Below are positions 1 through 8,854 of a stretch of 64,000 nucleotides of DNA, piece after piece. This stretch comes from Streptomyces justiciae. Its GTDB lineage: Bacteria; Actinomycetota; Actinomycetes; Streptomycetales; Streptomycetaceae. The position numbers were made by a program, and so were the translations under genes. The notes beneath the pieces were generated by a model. That model did no database searches. It saw nothing but the letters and a program-made list of their open reading frames with translations, and was not told where the DNA came from. Within the stretch, counting starts at the first letter, position 1, and each line of letters starts with the position of its first letter. Location: positions 124,001-188,000 of the forward strand of contig NZ_JADDXU010000015.1 of the NCBI RefSeq assembly GCF_015163075.1, given 5' to 3'.

Positions 1-391
1 TGATGTCCGCTTCGGGCAGGCACCAGTAACCGCGGTCGGCGCGCATCACGCGGAAGTCGTGGGCGAGGGAGAACATCGCGCCGGCGGCGAAGGTGTGCCC
101 CTGCAGCGCGGCCACCGTGATGACCGGCAGCGACAGCATCCGCGCGAACAGTTCGTGGACCGAGACGACGTAGTCCTGGTGCTGGTCGGCGTGGGCGAAC
201 AGCCACTCCAGGTCGAGGCCGTTGGAGTAGAACTTGCCGGTGGCCGCGGTGACCAGGGCGCGAGGGCCCTCCGCCTTCTCGACCTCGTCGAGCGCGGCAC
301 CGACGGCAGTGATCCAGTCAGGGTGGAAGCGGTTCTCGTCGTCCCCGAGGTCGAGTACGAAGACACTTTCCTGGCGGTCGAGAGTGGGCAT
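1..391 (-). CDS. Enoyl-CoA hydratase/isomerase family protein (partial)
   Basis: The frame starts at an ATG at 391 and runs off the left edge, giving the first 130 residues. It fits the crotonase superfamily, which hydrates or isomerises acyl-CoA thioesters. Residues 45-63 (ALVTAATGKFYSNGLDLEW) correspond to the first CoA/oxyanion loop, and residues 95-106 (ALQGHTFAAGAM) to the second. The catalytic glutamates of true hydratases lie near or beyond the edge, so the reaction cannot be assigned. A TetR gene lies just upstream on the same strand and may control it. Family assignment is firm; substrate unknown. Confidence 0.85.
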   Translation of the reverse strand, partial: MPTLDRQESVFVLDLGDDENRFHPDWITAVGAALDEVEKAEGPRALVTAATGKFYSNGLDLEWLFAHADQHQDYVVSVHELFARMLSLPVITVAALQGHTFAAGAMFSLAHDFRVMRADRGYWCLPEADI

Positions 392-451
392 GGGGTTCTC
401 CTGGGTGCGGTGGGATGGAATGCGCGCCACGCCTGTGGCAAGTGGCGCGGC

Positions 452-1039
452 TCAGGGACGGCGAGGCAGGGTGAGGGCCAGCAGTTCGTGGATCTCGGCT
501 GCGGCTGCCTCGAGTGGGGCGGTGCTCTCTTCGGCCCGGCACATGATCACCGCGCCTTCGACCGCGGCGATGATGAACGCGGCCAGTCGTCTGCTGCGCT
601 CCTCCGGCAGACCGTTTTTCAGGAACAGGCCGGCGAGGGCGTACTGCCAACGGGCGAACACGGCCGCCGCTGAGCGGGCCAGCTGCGGCGCGTCGTCGTT
701 GGTCTCCACGGCCACCGCCACGATCGGACAGCCGCTGCGGAAGTCGCTGTCGACGAGCCGTTGACGCCAGAGCCCGAAGAACGCGTCGATCGCCGCCAGC
801 GCGTCATCGGCCTGCATGGCGGCGTCGATCAGTCCCGCGATGAAGTCACCCGCGAGCGCGACCGCCTCGTTGATGAGCTGCGCTCGCCCGTCTGGGAAGT
901 GGTAGTAGACCGAGCCGCGCGGGGCGTCGCTGTGAGCGAGTACCCGGTCGATGCTCGTGGCGCTGGCCCCGTACTCGCTCAGCAGCGCGGCGGCACTGAG
1001 CACCATGCGGTCCCGGCTGCCGCCCTTGCGTGGGGTCAC
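452..1039 (-). CDS. TetR/AcrR family transcriptional regulator
   Basis: A 195-residue protein starting with GTG. The N-terminal helix-turn-helix is clear: residues 27-48 include SATSIDRVLAHSDAPRGSVYYHF-like spacing with the typical YYHF recognition-helix end. The C-terminal ligand domain resembles the YxaF/LmrA group, including a conserved GCPIVAVAVE segment. The GTG start overlaps the stop of a 22-codon upstream reading frame as GTGA, suggesting translational coupling. It ends 61 bp before the crotonase start, so the two may form an operon, and it probably represses its own promoter near 1145-1165. Confidence 0.88.
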   Translation of the reverse strand: MTPRKGGSRDRMVLSAAALLSEYGASATSIDRVLAHSDAPRGSVYYHFPDGRAQLINEAVALAGDFIAGLIDAAMQADDALAAIDAFFGLWRQRLVDSDFRSGCPIVAVAVETNDDAPQLARSAAAVFARWQYALAGLFLKNGLPEERSRRLAAFIIAAVEGAVIMCRAEESTAPLEAAAAEIHELLALTLPRRP

Positions 1040-1104
1040 GCCGCCATCACCTCGCGGATGGCGAGCTGTGTGCGCGCACCCGTGGCGCGTGCCCGTTCGA
1101 ACAT
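1036..1104 (-). CDS. Possible 22-residue leader peptide upstream of tetR
   Basis: An ATG at 1104 is preceded by AAAGGA at 8 nt spacing and opens a 22-codon frame (starts MFERARATGART) whose TGA overlaps the GTG start of the TetR gene. The strong ribosome site lies here rather than in front of the GTG. Either this is a coupled leader peptide or translation begins here by another route. No known family is recognised. Confidence 0.35.
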   Translation of the reverse strand: MFERARATGARTQLAIREVMAA

Positions 1105-1140
1105 GCCCTGTGTCCTTTCGTGCCTGCGGCGAAGCATCAA

Positions 1141-1162
1141 GCGACGTGTCTACTAGTCAGTA
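1141..1162. promoter_or_regulatory. Possible TetR operator
   Basis: The AT-richer stretch contains TACTAGTCAGTA, an imperfect dyad centred on the palindrome ACTAGT, just upstream of the leader frame and TetR gene. Its position fits autoregulation; this is inferred from position and symmetry only. Confidence 0.3.
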
Positions 1163-1399
1163 ACTTAAGGTAGATGGCATAGAGCATGCAAGGGGTTGTT
1201 CGTCGCGGACCGCGGCGGGCACGTAGGTGCCCTGCACCCTGTCCTCGGCCTGCCCGAGGGGGTCGGGGCCGTCGGGCCGGGATGCAGGCGGAGTCGTTGC
1301 ACCCCCGACGCCGGCCCCATCGCCGGCCCGCCAGGAGCCGCCTGCCGAGGACCGCCCGTGGAGGATCGGGCAGCGCGGGCCCGGGCCGGCGCTCGCCAC

Positions 1400-1890
1400 G
1401 AGTCAGCAGCCGTCCGCCCTACGACCAGGGCCGGGTGGTCACCGCGATGCTGCAGGCCGGCTGGAGCGCCGAGCAGCTGCGCCATGTGATCACCGGCCGC
1501 CCGCTGCCGGAGCGGATCCGTACCTCCGTCGGCGCGATCGTCGCCGCCCGCCTGCGCTCCGCCCAGCTCTACCCGCCCCCAGCCACCGCCACCGACAGCA
1601 CCGGCCGACAGGAGGCGATCGCGTGGACCGGGCAGTGCTCAACGCCATCCGCCGCTGACCGCACGGTCGAAGAAGCGATCACCTACCGGGCGCTGGTGGA
1701 GTGCTCGGGCTGCGGCAGGCCCGGCACCGCACCCGGCGAGGACCTCTGCCTGGCCTGCCTGAACTGGCCGCCATGCCAAACCTGCCCCGGCCCCACACCC
1801 CGCCGAGCCCACCCCGACGGTGACGGCTGCTGCTCGACCCGCACCCCCGGCCTGACCGCGACCGACCACCTGAAAGCGACTTCGTCATGA
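1400..1890 (+). pseudogene. Remnant of a plasmid/ICE-type HTH-replication accessory protein
   Basis: The frame has coding character only from about 1400. The segment VVTAMLQAGWSAEQLRHVIT followed by LPERIRTSVGAIVAARLR resembles the C-terminal part of actinobacterial helix-turn-helix proteins often found with integrative elements. It is followed by a cysteine-rich stretch with C-x2-C and C-x2-C pairs (CSGCGRP, CLAC). The N-terminal half does not look like protein, so I read this as a truncated relic. Identity is tentative. Confidence 0.4.
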
Positions 1891-1984
1891 CCGACGCGCC
1901 GCGTACGCCACCGCCAACTGCACCCGGGGCAGCCCCTGCGCCCCTTCGTCGGTGATCCGCGGCGGTGGCAGAAGGAACAGTCCC

Positions 1985-2322
1985 GCGTGCTGCCAAGCGC
2001 TCACCGAGATGACGCGTCAGGATGCCCAGGTCAACTTCGTCGCAGTCGTCAATCAGGCGCAGGTATCGACCGACTTCCCCTACCGGCAGCCGCAGTTCCG
2101 CGACCAGATCACGGCACTACAGAAGGCTCGGGGTCGCCCGAAACCGCCAACCGCCACGGACGATGTGGCTCAGGGCATGACTAGCAGCGCGCAGTCCGAG
2201 CGCTGGCCAGCCAACTGCGTGAGGCGAAGGCCAGCCATTGCACCGAGGCCGCGGAGTTGCAGAAGGCACTGGCCGCTGCGCACGGCGAGAATCTCAGCCT
2301 GCGACGGCGACTTCAGGCGTAG
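1985..2322 (+). pseudogene. Frameshifted remnant of a transposon accessory protein (DUF6262/TnpC-like)
   Basis: One frame gives VNFVAVVNQAQVSTDFPYRQ followed by PQFRDQITALQKARG, the pattern of the small DUF6262/TnpC proteins that accompany tyrosine-recombinase transposons of the Tn554 type (known pattern: FAAVARAAGVSxxxLYxxPELR). After a frameshift the coiled-coil tail continues as LREAKASHCTEAAELQKAL to a TAG at 2320. No recombinase genes remain beside it. Confidence 0.55.
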
Positions 2323-2457
2323 GAGAGGTGACATGAAGCGCGCGGAATGCGGCTATGAGCGGACGGGCTGCTCTTGCGAAACCATTTGTGAACCGACTTG
2401 CTCCGCCGATGTACTGGCGTCCCACCGTGAGTCTGCCGCGTGACGGAGGTAGGAGTT

Positions 2458-3213
2458 GTGACGGGTTATAACGCGCTTGCCGAGGTGTACGAATGGCTCA
2501 TCTCGGATGCAAAGCTGGCTCCGGCCGACTTCGCTGCGTCGTTCGATGACGTCCTCAGTCTCCTGCCGTCGAACGCTCACGTCCTCGATTGTTCGTGCGG
2601 AACGGGACAGTTGGCGGTCGGCCTCGCGGGTCGTGGCATGCAGGTTGTCGCAACTGACGCCAGCGAGGCGATGGTTCGCCGGACTGCGGAATTGGCTGAG
2701 GAGTTCAAGGCATCTGTCCGGACAGTGCGGGCGGACTGGCAGGAGTTGCCCGGCCACTTCGATGACGCCACCTTCGACATGGTGTTCTGCGTCGGGAACT
2801 CGCTGCACCATGCCGTGGGTGCGAGAGGCAGGGTTGCTGCTCTGGAGTCGATGTCACGGCTTCTGCGCCCTGGCGGGCGCTTGGTACTCACCTCCCGTAC
2901 TTGGGAACTCGTGAGGGCCAGAGGTTCCCGGCTGGACATCAGTGACCGACTGGTCCGTCGGAACGGTCGTGATGCCGTCGTGGTCTACCGCTGGGAGATT
3001 GCGCCGCATTGGGAGGACGAGCACCACATCGAGATTGCGATCGCGCAAGTGGATGCGGTTGGGCCGGTTCTTGTCCGCTCGGAACTGCTGTCGTGCTGGC
3101 CGTACCGATACAACGAACTCGAAGCCGAGTTGAAGCGGGTCGGACTCCGGACGGAAATGAGCACGTTCAACCCTGAGGCCGAGAACTACATGGTGGTGGC
3201 GAGCAAGGTATAG
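2458..3213 (+). CDS. Class I SAM-dependent methyltransferase
   Basis: A protein of about 251 residues. The GTG at 2458 is preferred over an in-frame GTG at 2440 because GGAGG lies 9 nt upstream. Motif I reads VLDCSCGTGQLAVGLA, motif II VVATDASEAM, and motif IV FDMVFCVGNSLHH; this last form resembles small-molecule and glycine-type N-methyltransferases. Substrate unknown. It follows a mobile-element remnant and ends before a strong hairpin at 3305, so it seems to be a single-gene unit. Confidence 0.85.
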   Translation: MTGYNALAEVYEWLISDAKLAPADFAASFDDVLSLLPSNAHVLDCSCGTGQLAVGLAGRGMQVVATDASEAMVRRTAELAEEFKASVRTVRADWQELPGHFDDATFDMVFCVGNSLHHAVGARGRVAALESMSRLLRPGGRLVLTSRTWELVRARGSRLDISDRLVRRNGRDAVVVYRWEIAPHWEDEHHIEIAIAQVDAVGPVLVRSELLSCWPYRYNELEAELKRVGLRTEMSTFNPEAENYMVVASKV

Positions 3214-3304
3214 ACGACGGGCTCGCAGTCCCTGTGTTAGTTACAGATTCCATGTGGTTGATGTCGAGGCCGCGCGGACCCTCGACGTAGAGGTCGTGTC
3301 GGGT

Positions 3305-3331
3305 GGCCCCGCCCCTTCGCAGGGAGGGGCC
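3305..3331 (+). terminator. Hairpin after the methyltransferase gene
   Basis: GGCCCC and GGGGCC arms, extended inward by CCC/GGG around a TTCGC loop, form a GC-rich stem about 90 bp after the methyltransferase stop. There is no U-tract, which is common for Streptomyces terminators. Confidence 0.5.
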
Positions 3332-3432
3332 CTCAGAACCAGACGTGCGAGTTGTCCCCGCCCGCCTCCCCGAAACCGCACTGCACCTCGCTGTCAGCTT
3401 CCCCTTGCTCGTCTGATTGCGAAGGTTTGGGG

Positions 3433-3960
3433 GTGACAGACAATCGTCCCCTTGCCGTGCTTACGACTGTGCATGCCCGAAGGCTTGAGGTCTGGCGTGA
3501 GTGGACGATCGAGCGTGTTGTCAGTGGCAGGAGGGATGATCTGTTGGTGACTTCACTGCTGGATGACGTGCGCACGAGTGCGGATTGGATCGCTTCCGCT
3601 CTCGACTCTTCGGGCTACCAGGCGGATTTCTCCCCGGGCAGCCTGCGCGATGTCGAACGATTCATGACAGAGCACAGCAACTCGGGCGCGGCAGTGAAGG
3701 GCGGCCTCTTGGCCGCTGGTCTCGGGGCCCGTCTGTTCGGCGTGGGCTGCTATGTCGGCGAAACGATCCGGCTCAGTCTCGGCGGTGTCTGGGAGGCGGA
3801 CGACGCGGACCCGGCAGGCGAGCTGAATGTCAGACTCCGGTTCGCCAGTGGAGCAGTGATCTGGCCGGTCCAGCGTGTGGTCAAGCGGTTCCAGAATGGC
3901 CCTGAGGACAGCCTCACCGCCTATGCGGTCTTCCTCGGTCTGGACGTGCCTGTCGACTGA
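3433..3960 (+). CDS. Conserved protein of unknown function
   Basis: A 175-residue soluble protein. The GTG at 3433 is chosen because the codon pattern upstream is poor; an internal GTG at 3547 is an alternative. The second half (GYYVGE-like GCYVGETIRLSLGG, then GAVIWPVQRVVKRFQNGPED) has the look of a compact conserved domain of the DUF3806 type, seen in predicted immunity and stress proteins, but I cannot confirm the family. No signal peptide or membrane segment. No toxin gene is visible beside it. Confidence 0.6.
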   Translation: MTDNRPLAVLTTVHARRLEVWREWTIERVVSGRRDDLLVTSLLDDVRTSADWIASALDSSGYQADFSPGSLRDVERFMTEHSNSGAAVKGGLLAAGLGARLFGVGCYVGETIRLSLGGVWEADDADPAGELNVRLRFASGAVIWPVQRVVKRFQNGPEDSLTAYAVFLGLDVPVD

Positions 3961-4490
3961 GAAGGCAGTCAGTCATCCAGAGTCGCCGTTTCCTCGGCCA
4001 TCTGGAGGTGACGCCGGAAGCTGCGCTGCCGTGGCGGCCGACCGCCGCACGTCGCCCCCGTCGACTACCGCGAGCGTCATGCGGTCGAGCGGAAGGCCAC
4101 GGTGCGCGCTGCAACCCAACTCCTTCCCACCCCCGCCCGTTCCCCGGCCCGACGCCGGAGACGGCAAAAGCCAGCGACGACGTTGCATCGCTGCGCGCAG
4201 CCAAGGCTCTGGTGCCGGACTGGTTGTGTGCCCGCCAGGCTCCCCGTCGTTGACCAGCCCGGTCAACGAGTGATCGGCTGCTGGCGTCACGCTGTATGCG
4301 CCGGCATGGGCCATCAGCGCACGACTGTGACTTCTTGCGAGACATGATCGCCGGTGCTCGCGGGGGTCAAGCCCTGCTCCGCTGCCCACGTGCCGGCCCA
4401 AGGAACCGCGGGCCCGTACCGAGTCCTTCAGTTCCGAACGACCTGCTCGTTCTGGTCGTGCCGTACAGCCGGGCTTCCGTCAATCGCTCC
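3961..4490. other. Non-coding or decayed stretch
   Basis: No frame gives a convincing protein. A 12-bp sequence GCACGACTGTGA at 4319 recurs at 4601, where it is the end of a transposase remnant, so part of this stretch may also be debris of a mobile element. Confidence 0.4.
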
Positions 4491-4612
4491 ATCGGTGTGA
4501 GCTCGCTCGTGGCTTCAACCTCAAGCGCCACCGTGCGATGGCACCCGAGGACAGGTTGGGCGTCCGCTACGAGGTCACGGTGTCGGTCGCGGTCCTGAAT
4601 GCACGACTGTGA
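4491..4612 (+). pseudogene. C-terminal fragment of a DDE transposase
   Basis: The frame ending at the TGA at 4610 reads ELARGFNLKRHRAMAPEDRL followed by GVRYEVTVSVAVLNARL. The pattern (R-x-F-N-L-K-R-H-R-A ... RYEATVLVAALN) is the C-terminal helix region of IS5-like transposases. The catalytic core is missing. It overlaps the 3' end of the convergent cupin gene. Confidence 0.5.
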
Positions 4613-4995
4613 CCAGCAGCGGAGTCATCCTCATCGGTCACCTTGTAGCCAGGGACGGAGGGCCAGCGAACCGTCAGCACCACGGACTCCTCCTCCGCGA
4701 ACCAGGAGTGATCGACGCCCTGGCCCCACACGACGTAGTCCCCTTGCCGGGCCAGGAGAACGCTGCTTCCGGGCAGTTCCACCCGGAAGCGCCCGCTGAT
4801 CAGGACCAGCAGGGCGGTGCGCTCTTCGCCAGTCACCCACTGAGCCCGCTCATCGCCCTGCGGATGGACCCCCCATTTGATCTCCACGTCCTCGCTGTGC
4901 CGAGGATCGGAGGCGTCCTTGAAGTGCCCCAGCAGCCATCCCCGGTCCAAAGCCGCATCGCTGCCCGCATTGCCCACGTACACGCCATCGGTCAT
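4567..4995 (-). CDS. Small cupin-fold protein
   Basis: A 142-residue protein from an ATG at 4995. The sequence HFKDASDPRHSEDVEIKWGV and later GDYVVWGQGVDHSWFAEEES follow a single-domain cupin: a beta-barrel with the second histidine motif (G-D-Y-V-x-W-x-x-x-x-x-H). No signal peptide. The last 15 residues overlap a transposase fragment on the other strand, so the natural C-terminus may have been replaced by an insertion or rearrangement. Function unknown. Confidence 0.65.
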   Translation of the reverse strand: MTDGVYVGNAGSDAALDRGWLLGHFKDASDPRHSEDVEIKWGVHPQGDERAQWVTGEERTALLVLISGRFRVELPGSSVLLARQGDYVVWGQGVDHSWFAEEESVVLTVRWPSVPGYKVTDEDDSAAGHSRAFRTATDTVTS

Positions 4996-5159
4996 GGCTC
5001 CGGAACGTAGCAGTCGGCCGCATCAGCACTCACACAAGCAGCCGCCGCCACGTCCACAACAGGCCCTGGTGTGGTGTCCCAGACCGAAGCGTGTGCCGTC
5101 GGCGAGCAACGTCGTCTCCTCATCGGTTACGGCCAGCTTGAGCTGTCGACCAACGACGA

Positions 5160-5309
5160 TGCCGCTCATACACGGTCTGCACGGTCCATACCGCCCGGGA
5201 AGATCAGGCCAGGGCCCCGACGCGGGGCCACCCGGGCGCGAGGCTGATTCTCCCGGCGGACGGCAACGTGGTTTTCATGGACGGCACCAACGTGACCTGG
5301 TCCACCTGA
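5160..5309 (+). pseudogene. C-terminal remnant of a bulb-type (mannose-binding) lectin domain protein
   Basis: The frame ending with the TGA at 5307 reads GARLILPADGNVVFMDGTNV then TWST. This is the last beta-strand repeat of a bulb-type lectin domain (known pattern: LVLQxDGNLVVYDxxGxxxWxS). No start or upstream repeats are recognisable. Confidence 0.45.
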
Positions 5310-5374
5310 GGGGCGATGAGTCCACGGCGCGGCCCGAGATGACACCTGCGGCCTCGGCTCGTGCCTGTTCGGGC

Positions 5375-7723
5375 TCAGTCGGCGGCGGAGGCCCCGTCGG
5401 GGGTGTCGAGGGCTGCAAGTGCAGCCGTGGCGTCGACGTGGAGTGGACTGTTCAGCGCCGCGAGAGCGTCCCGGGCGGTGAGCAGTGTCTGGCGGGCCTC
5501 GGGGTGTCTGAGGCCACTGAGCGCACGGCCCAGGTCCAGGCGGGCCTGCTCGGCCCAGATGGGCATGTGTGCCGCTTCGAAGTCGGCGAGTGCGTGGCGC
5601 AGTGGCTCTTCGGCCTGGTGCCAGCGCTCCAGGGCCACCAGGTCGTTGCCGATCTGCTGCCGGGCGACCGCGTGATACAGACTCACCAACTCGTCCGTGC
5701 GGCCGGGAAACCCCGTGCGGCAGATCCGCTCGCTGCGGCGGTGGATCTCCAGCGCCTCGGCCGCCCGGCCGGTGTGCCGCAGCAGGTTCCCCAGGGGGTT
5801 GAGGATGGTCAGCTCGGCCGGCCGGGCCTCGGGGGCGTTCAGCGCCGCGAGGCAGCGGGCCGACTCCCGCAGCCGGTCGTGCGCGTCGTCGGCCCTGCCC
5901 TGCCGGTGGAGTGCGCCTGCGCCGTAGCCGAGCGCCCAGCCCTCCTGAAGCCCGTCCCCGCACTCACGGGCGGCCTTCAGCGCGGCGTCGGCCGCGGTCA
6001 GGGCGGCCTCCGGGTTGTGCGCGCAGAGGTTGTGGGCCCAGGCGAGATAGTTGAGGTGAACCGCTTCGTGCCGACGGTCACCCAGGGCGCGTGCTGAGTC
6101 GGCGGCGCAGGTGAACACCTCCACCCACTGCTCCCAGTGCTGAGTCATGTCGGAGAACCAGTGCATGGCCTGCGCGGTGTCGAGGACCTCCTGGTGCCAG
6201 CCGGACCGGTGCGCCCGGTGCAGCGCGGCCAGCCACTGCGCCCGCTCGGCCTCCAGCCACCCCCGTGCCTCGCTCTTGCCGACCGGTGCCGTGTCGGGAT
6301 CGGGGTCTTGGGCGGGCGTGGTCCGCTCCTGGTGGACCTCGTAGTGGAGCGCGGCAGCGGTGGCCCGTTCGAGCATCCAGCGCGCCGTACGGTCCAGGGC
6401 GGCGTCGCGGATGTCGGGACCGTCCTCCGACTCGGCCTGTTCGAGGGCGTAGAGCCTGAGCAGATCGTGAAAGCGGTACCGCTCGGCGACGGCGTCGCTC
6501 TGGAGCAGCCCGGCGTCGGTGAGCTCCTCGGCGCAGTCGACGGCCGCGTCGAAGGAGAGGCCGGCCAGCAGGGCACCCGCCTCAGGGCTGAAGTCAGGGC
6601 CTGCGGCCAGTGCGGCCCGGCGCAGGAACGTCCGTGTGACGGGCGGGAGTTGACGGTAGGAGAGGGCGAACGCGGCACGCACCTGGAGGCTGCCGGCCTG
6701 GAGCCCGTCGAGGCGGCGTCCTTCGGCGGCCAGGCGGGTGACGAGTTTGGTGAGACGTTCGTGCGGCCGGCTGAGGAGGCGCTGTCCAGCGATGCGGACC
6801 GCCAGCGGCAGGTGCCCGCACAGGTCGGCGAGGTCACGGGCCGCCTGGGCCTCGGCCAGAACGCGTTCCGGGCCGAGGATACGGGTCAGGAGTTCCACGG
6901 CCTCCTCGCGACGCAGCAGTGCCAGATCGGTGCGGTGGACGGAGTCCAGGCCCGCCAGGGAGTTGCGGCTGGTGACCAGGGTCAGTGACGGCCCGGAACC
7001 GGGCAGCAGGGGGAGGACCTGGTCCTCGTCGACGGCGTTGTCGAGCAGCAGGAGCACCCGGCGCTCACCCAGCAGTGACCGCCACAGGGCGGCGCGCTCG
7101 TCGATGCCGTGGGGTATCGCGGCGTCGGTGATGCCCGACGCGGCGAGGAGCCGGGCCAGCGCGTCCCTGGGCTGTGTCGGCTCTGCGTCCATGCCGCGCA
7201 GGTCCAGGGCGAACTGTCCGTCGGGGAAGCGGGGGGCGAGGCGATGCGCGGCGTGGACGGCGAAGGCCGTCTTGCCCAGACCGGGTTGACCGGTGATCAC
7301 GGAAACCGGGGAGACCGCCGTCGGTTGTGCGGGCTCGTCGACGCCCGGTTTCCCGTCGTCGAGGGTTGCTGCCAGTTCCAGCAGCCGCGCGAGCGCCGGG
7401 CCCCGTGCCGTGAAGTCCCGGATGTCGCGCGGCAGCGCCAGTGTGTTCGGCCCGGCGGGAGCGGTGACGCGAAGACGTGGCCGCCCCAGTGCGGCGGACT
7501 TCTCCAGATCCGCCGCCTCGTCGTCGTCCAGCTTCAAAGCCTCGGCGAGTGCCTGGACCGTGCGGCGCTGCGGCCCGAGCGTGCGCCCGCGTTCCATGTC
7601 GGCCAGGGCCCTGACGCTGACCCCGGCCGCCTCGCAGAGCGCCTCCTGGCTGAGCCCGGCACGGTTCCGGAAGCGCCGCAGTTGCTGCCTGAATTCGTCG
7701 CCGGCCGGCATGGCACCGCGCAC
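5375..7723 (-). CDS. XRE-type HTH, NB-ARC ATPase and TPR transcriptional regulator
   Basis: A 782-residue cytoplasmic regulator. Residues 10-75 form a Cro/CI-type helix-turn-helix (LSQEALCEAAGVSVRALADM). Residues 95-420 form an NB-ARC ATPase with P-loop GQPGLGKT at 145-152, a Walker B strand RRVLLLLDN and a GLPLA-like LPLAVRIAGQRL. The rest is tetratricopeptide-like helical repeat. The layout matches STAND regulators that control antibiotic or developmental genes in Streptomyces. It is divergent from a lipoprotein gene across a 259-bp spacer with two long perfect inverted repeats, suggesting autoregulation and control of the neighbour. Confidence 0.88.
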   Translation of the reverse strand: MRGAMPAGDEFRQQLRRFRNRAGLSQEALCEAAGVSVRALADMERGRTLGPQRRTVQALAEALKLDDDEAADLEKSAALGRPRLRVTAPAGPNTLALPRDIRDFTARGPALARLLELAATLDDGKPGVDEPAQPTAVSPVSVITGQPGLGKTAFAVHAAHRLAPRFPDGQFALDLRGMDAEPTQPRDALARLLAASGITDAAIPHGIDERAALWRSLLGERRVLLLLDNAVDEDQVLPLLPGSGPSLTLVTSRNSLAGLDSVHRTDLALLRREEAVELLTRILGPERVLAEAQAARDLADLCGHLPLAVRIAGQRLLSRPHERLTKLVTRLAAEGRRLDGLQAGSLQVRAAFALSYRQLPPVTRTFLRRAALAAGPDFSPEAGALLAGLSFDAAVDCAEELTDAGLLQSDAVAERYRFHDLLRLYALEQAESEDGPDIRDAALDRTARWMLERATAAALHYEVHQERTTPAQDPDPDTAPVGKSEARGWLEAERAQWLAALHRAHRSGWHQEVLDTAQAMHWFSDMTQHWEQWVEVFTCAADSARALGDRRHEAVHLNYLAWAHNLCAHNPEAALTAADAALKAARECGDGLQEGWALGYGAGALHRQGRADDAHDRLRESARCLAALNAPEARPAELTILNPLGNLLRHTGRAAEALEIHRRSERICRTGFPGRTDELVSLYHAVARQQIGNDLVALERWHQAEEPLRHALADFEAAHMPIWAEQARLDLGRALSGLRHPEARQTLLTARDALAALNSPLHVDATAALAALDTPDGASAAD

Positions 7724-7763
7724 CGTTGAGATCCCCGATCGTCCGGCTCTCTCTGTGCGAGCC

Positions 7764-7799
7764 CCCGGCAGAAGTATGACGGCCGGTACTTCTGCCGGG
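7764..7799. promoter_or_regulatory. Perfect 13-bp inverted repeat, likely operator
   Basis: Arms CCCGGCAGAAGTA and TACTTCTGCCGGG are exact reverse complements with a 10-bp spacer. The site lies 41 bp upstream of the XRE/NB-ARC gene start, where an autoregulatory operator would be expected. Confidence 0.6.
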
Positions 7800-7859
7800 A
7801 GAACCGCCTGGTGGCAAGGGTTTCACGGTGATCGACTGAGGCCCGACGCGAACGGCGTC

Positions 7860-7900
7860 GCAGTCCGCCCGGGCTCGTGTAAGGGGCTCGGGCGGACTGC
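7860..7900. promoter_or_regulatory. Second perfect inverted repeat (12-bp arms)
   Basis: Arms GCAGTCCGCCCG and CGGGCGGACTGC are separated by 17 bp and lie 83 bp before the lipoprotein start. It could be an operator or, if transcribed, a leader hairpin. The long loop and lack of a U-tract make a simple terminator less likely. Confidence 0.45.
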
Positions 7901-7982
7901 CGCACACGTCATAGCCGACCGATCGTTCCGGCCACCGGCAACAGGCCGGTGGTTCTGCACCAGTTCACCGGGGGAACCCACC

Positions 7983-8663
7983 ATGACCGCTGTCTCTGCC
8001 CGCTCCACGATGCTGGCCGTCGCCGGTACGGCACTGGCCCTTTCGCTCACCGCCTGCCAGGGCGGCGAGGACGACAACGCGGCGACCACGCCGCCCACTT
8101 CGGCCACCGCGACGGCGACGGCAGGCGCGTCCGCACCGGCCGCGAGCGCGGACTTGGCCGGTTCGACGGGGTCGGGCAAGCCCTCGGGATCGGCCGACCC
8201 CGGCACCTCCGACGGTTCGGCCGGCCGGCAGGCGAGCACCTCCACGCCGGCGTGCGCCGCCGCCGACGTCACCGTCACCGCGGCCAAGCAGGACGGCCCG
8301 CCCTACACCCATCTCGTCCTCACCGCGAAGAACACCTCGGGGCACTCCTGCCGCCTGGCGGGCTTCCCGCACGTCCAGCTCCTGGAGAGTCACAAGCAGG
8401 ACGTCCCGGCCGTGGCCAAGAGCAAGCCCGCTGCCCCGGTCGTGCTGTCCGCGGGAGCCCCGGCCTACGCCCTGCTCAAGGTCTCGGACGGCGGAACCGA
8501 CGAGGACAACGAACCCGTGTCGGCGTTCTCGTTGATGCTGGAGGGGGACTCGACGGTCATCGCCGTTACCGTGCCCAGATCGGACGGCATCGCGGCTGAT
8601 CCTGCCCAGGCCCTGGTCGGCTACTGGACCCCCGAGCTCCGCAACGGCGCCGACGACTTCTGA
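7983..8663 (+). CDS. DUF4232 lipoprotein
   Basis: A 226-residue exported lipoprotein from an ATG with GGGGGAA at 7 nt. The signal peptide ends in the lipobox LTAC (residues 22-25). A Ser/Thr/Ala/Gly-rich linker (about 30-85) leads to a DUF4232 domain with the typical start CAAADVTVTAAKQDG and the segment LVLTAKNTSGHSCRLAGFPH. DUF4232 proteins are common surface lipoproteins of actinobacteria with no assigned role. It is followed by a strong hairpin, so it is probably monocistronic, and may be controlled by the divergent regulator. Confidence 0.88.
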   Translation: MTAVSARSTMLAVAGTALALSLTACQGGEDDNAATTPPTSATATATAGASAPAASADLAGSTGSGKPSGSADPGTSDGSAGRQASTSTPACAAADVTVTAAKQDGPPYTHLVLTAKNTSGHSCRLAGFPHVQLLESHKQDVPAVAKSKPAAPVVLSAGAPAYALLKVSDGGTDEDNEPVSAFSLMLEGDSTVIAVTVPRSDGIAADPAQALVGYWTPELRNGADDF

Positions 8664-8671
8664 CCGTCACA

Positions 8672-8703
8672 CCCGTTCCCGGCGGCAGCCCGTCGGGAAC
8701 GGG
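8672..8703 (+). terminator. Terminator of the DUF4232 gene
   Basis: Arms CCCGTTCCCG and CGGGAACGGG are perfectly complementary with a 12-nt loop, starting 9 nt after the stop codon. Confidence 0.7.
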
Positions 8704-8854
8704 GCGCCCATCTTCGAAGCGGATCCGGCAGTCGCAGTCCACGACACCGGCGGCGACTGAACGGCGCGCCGACGCCACAGCCCGCTGCTGCCGCGCCGCA
8801 CGGGTGTGAACGATGCGTACGCCAAGTGTGAAGAATGTGGCCGAAGTTGTCCGC

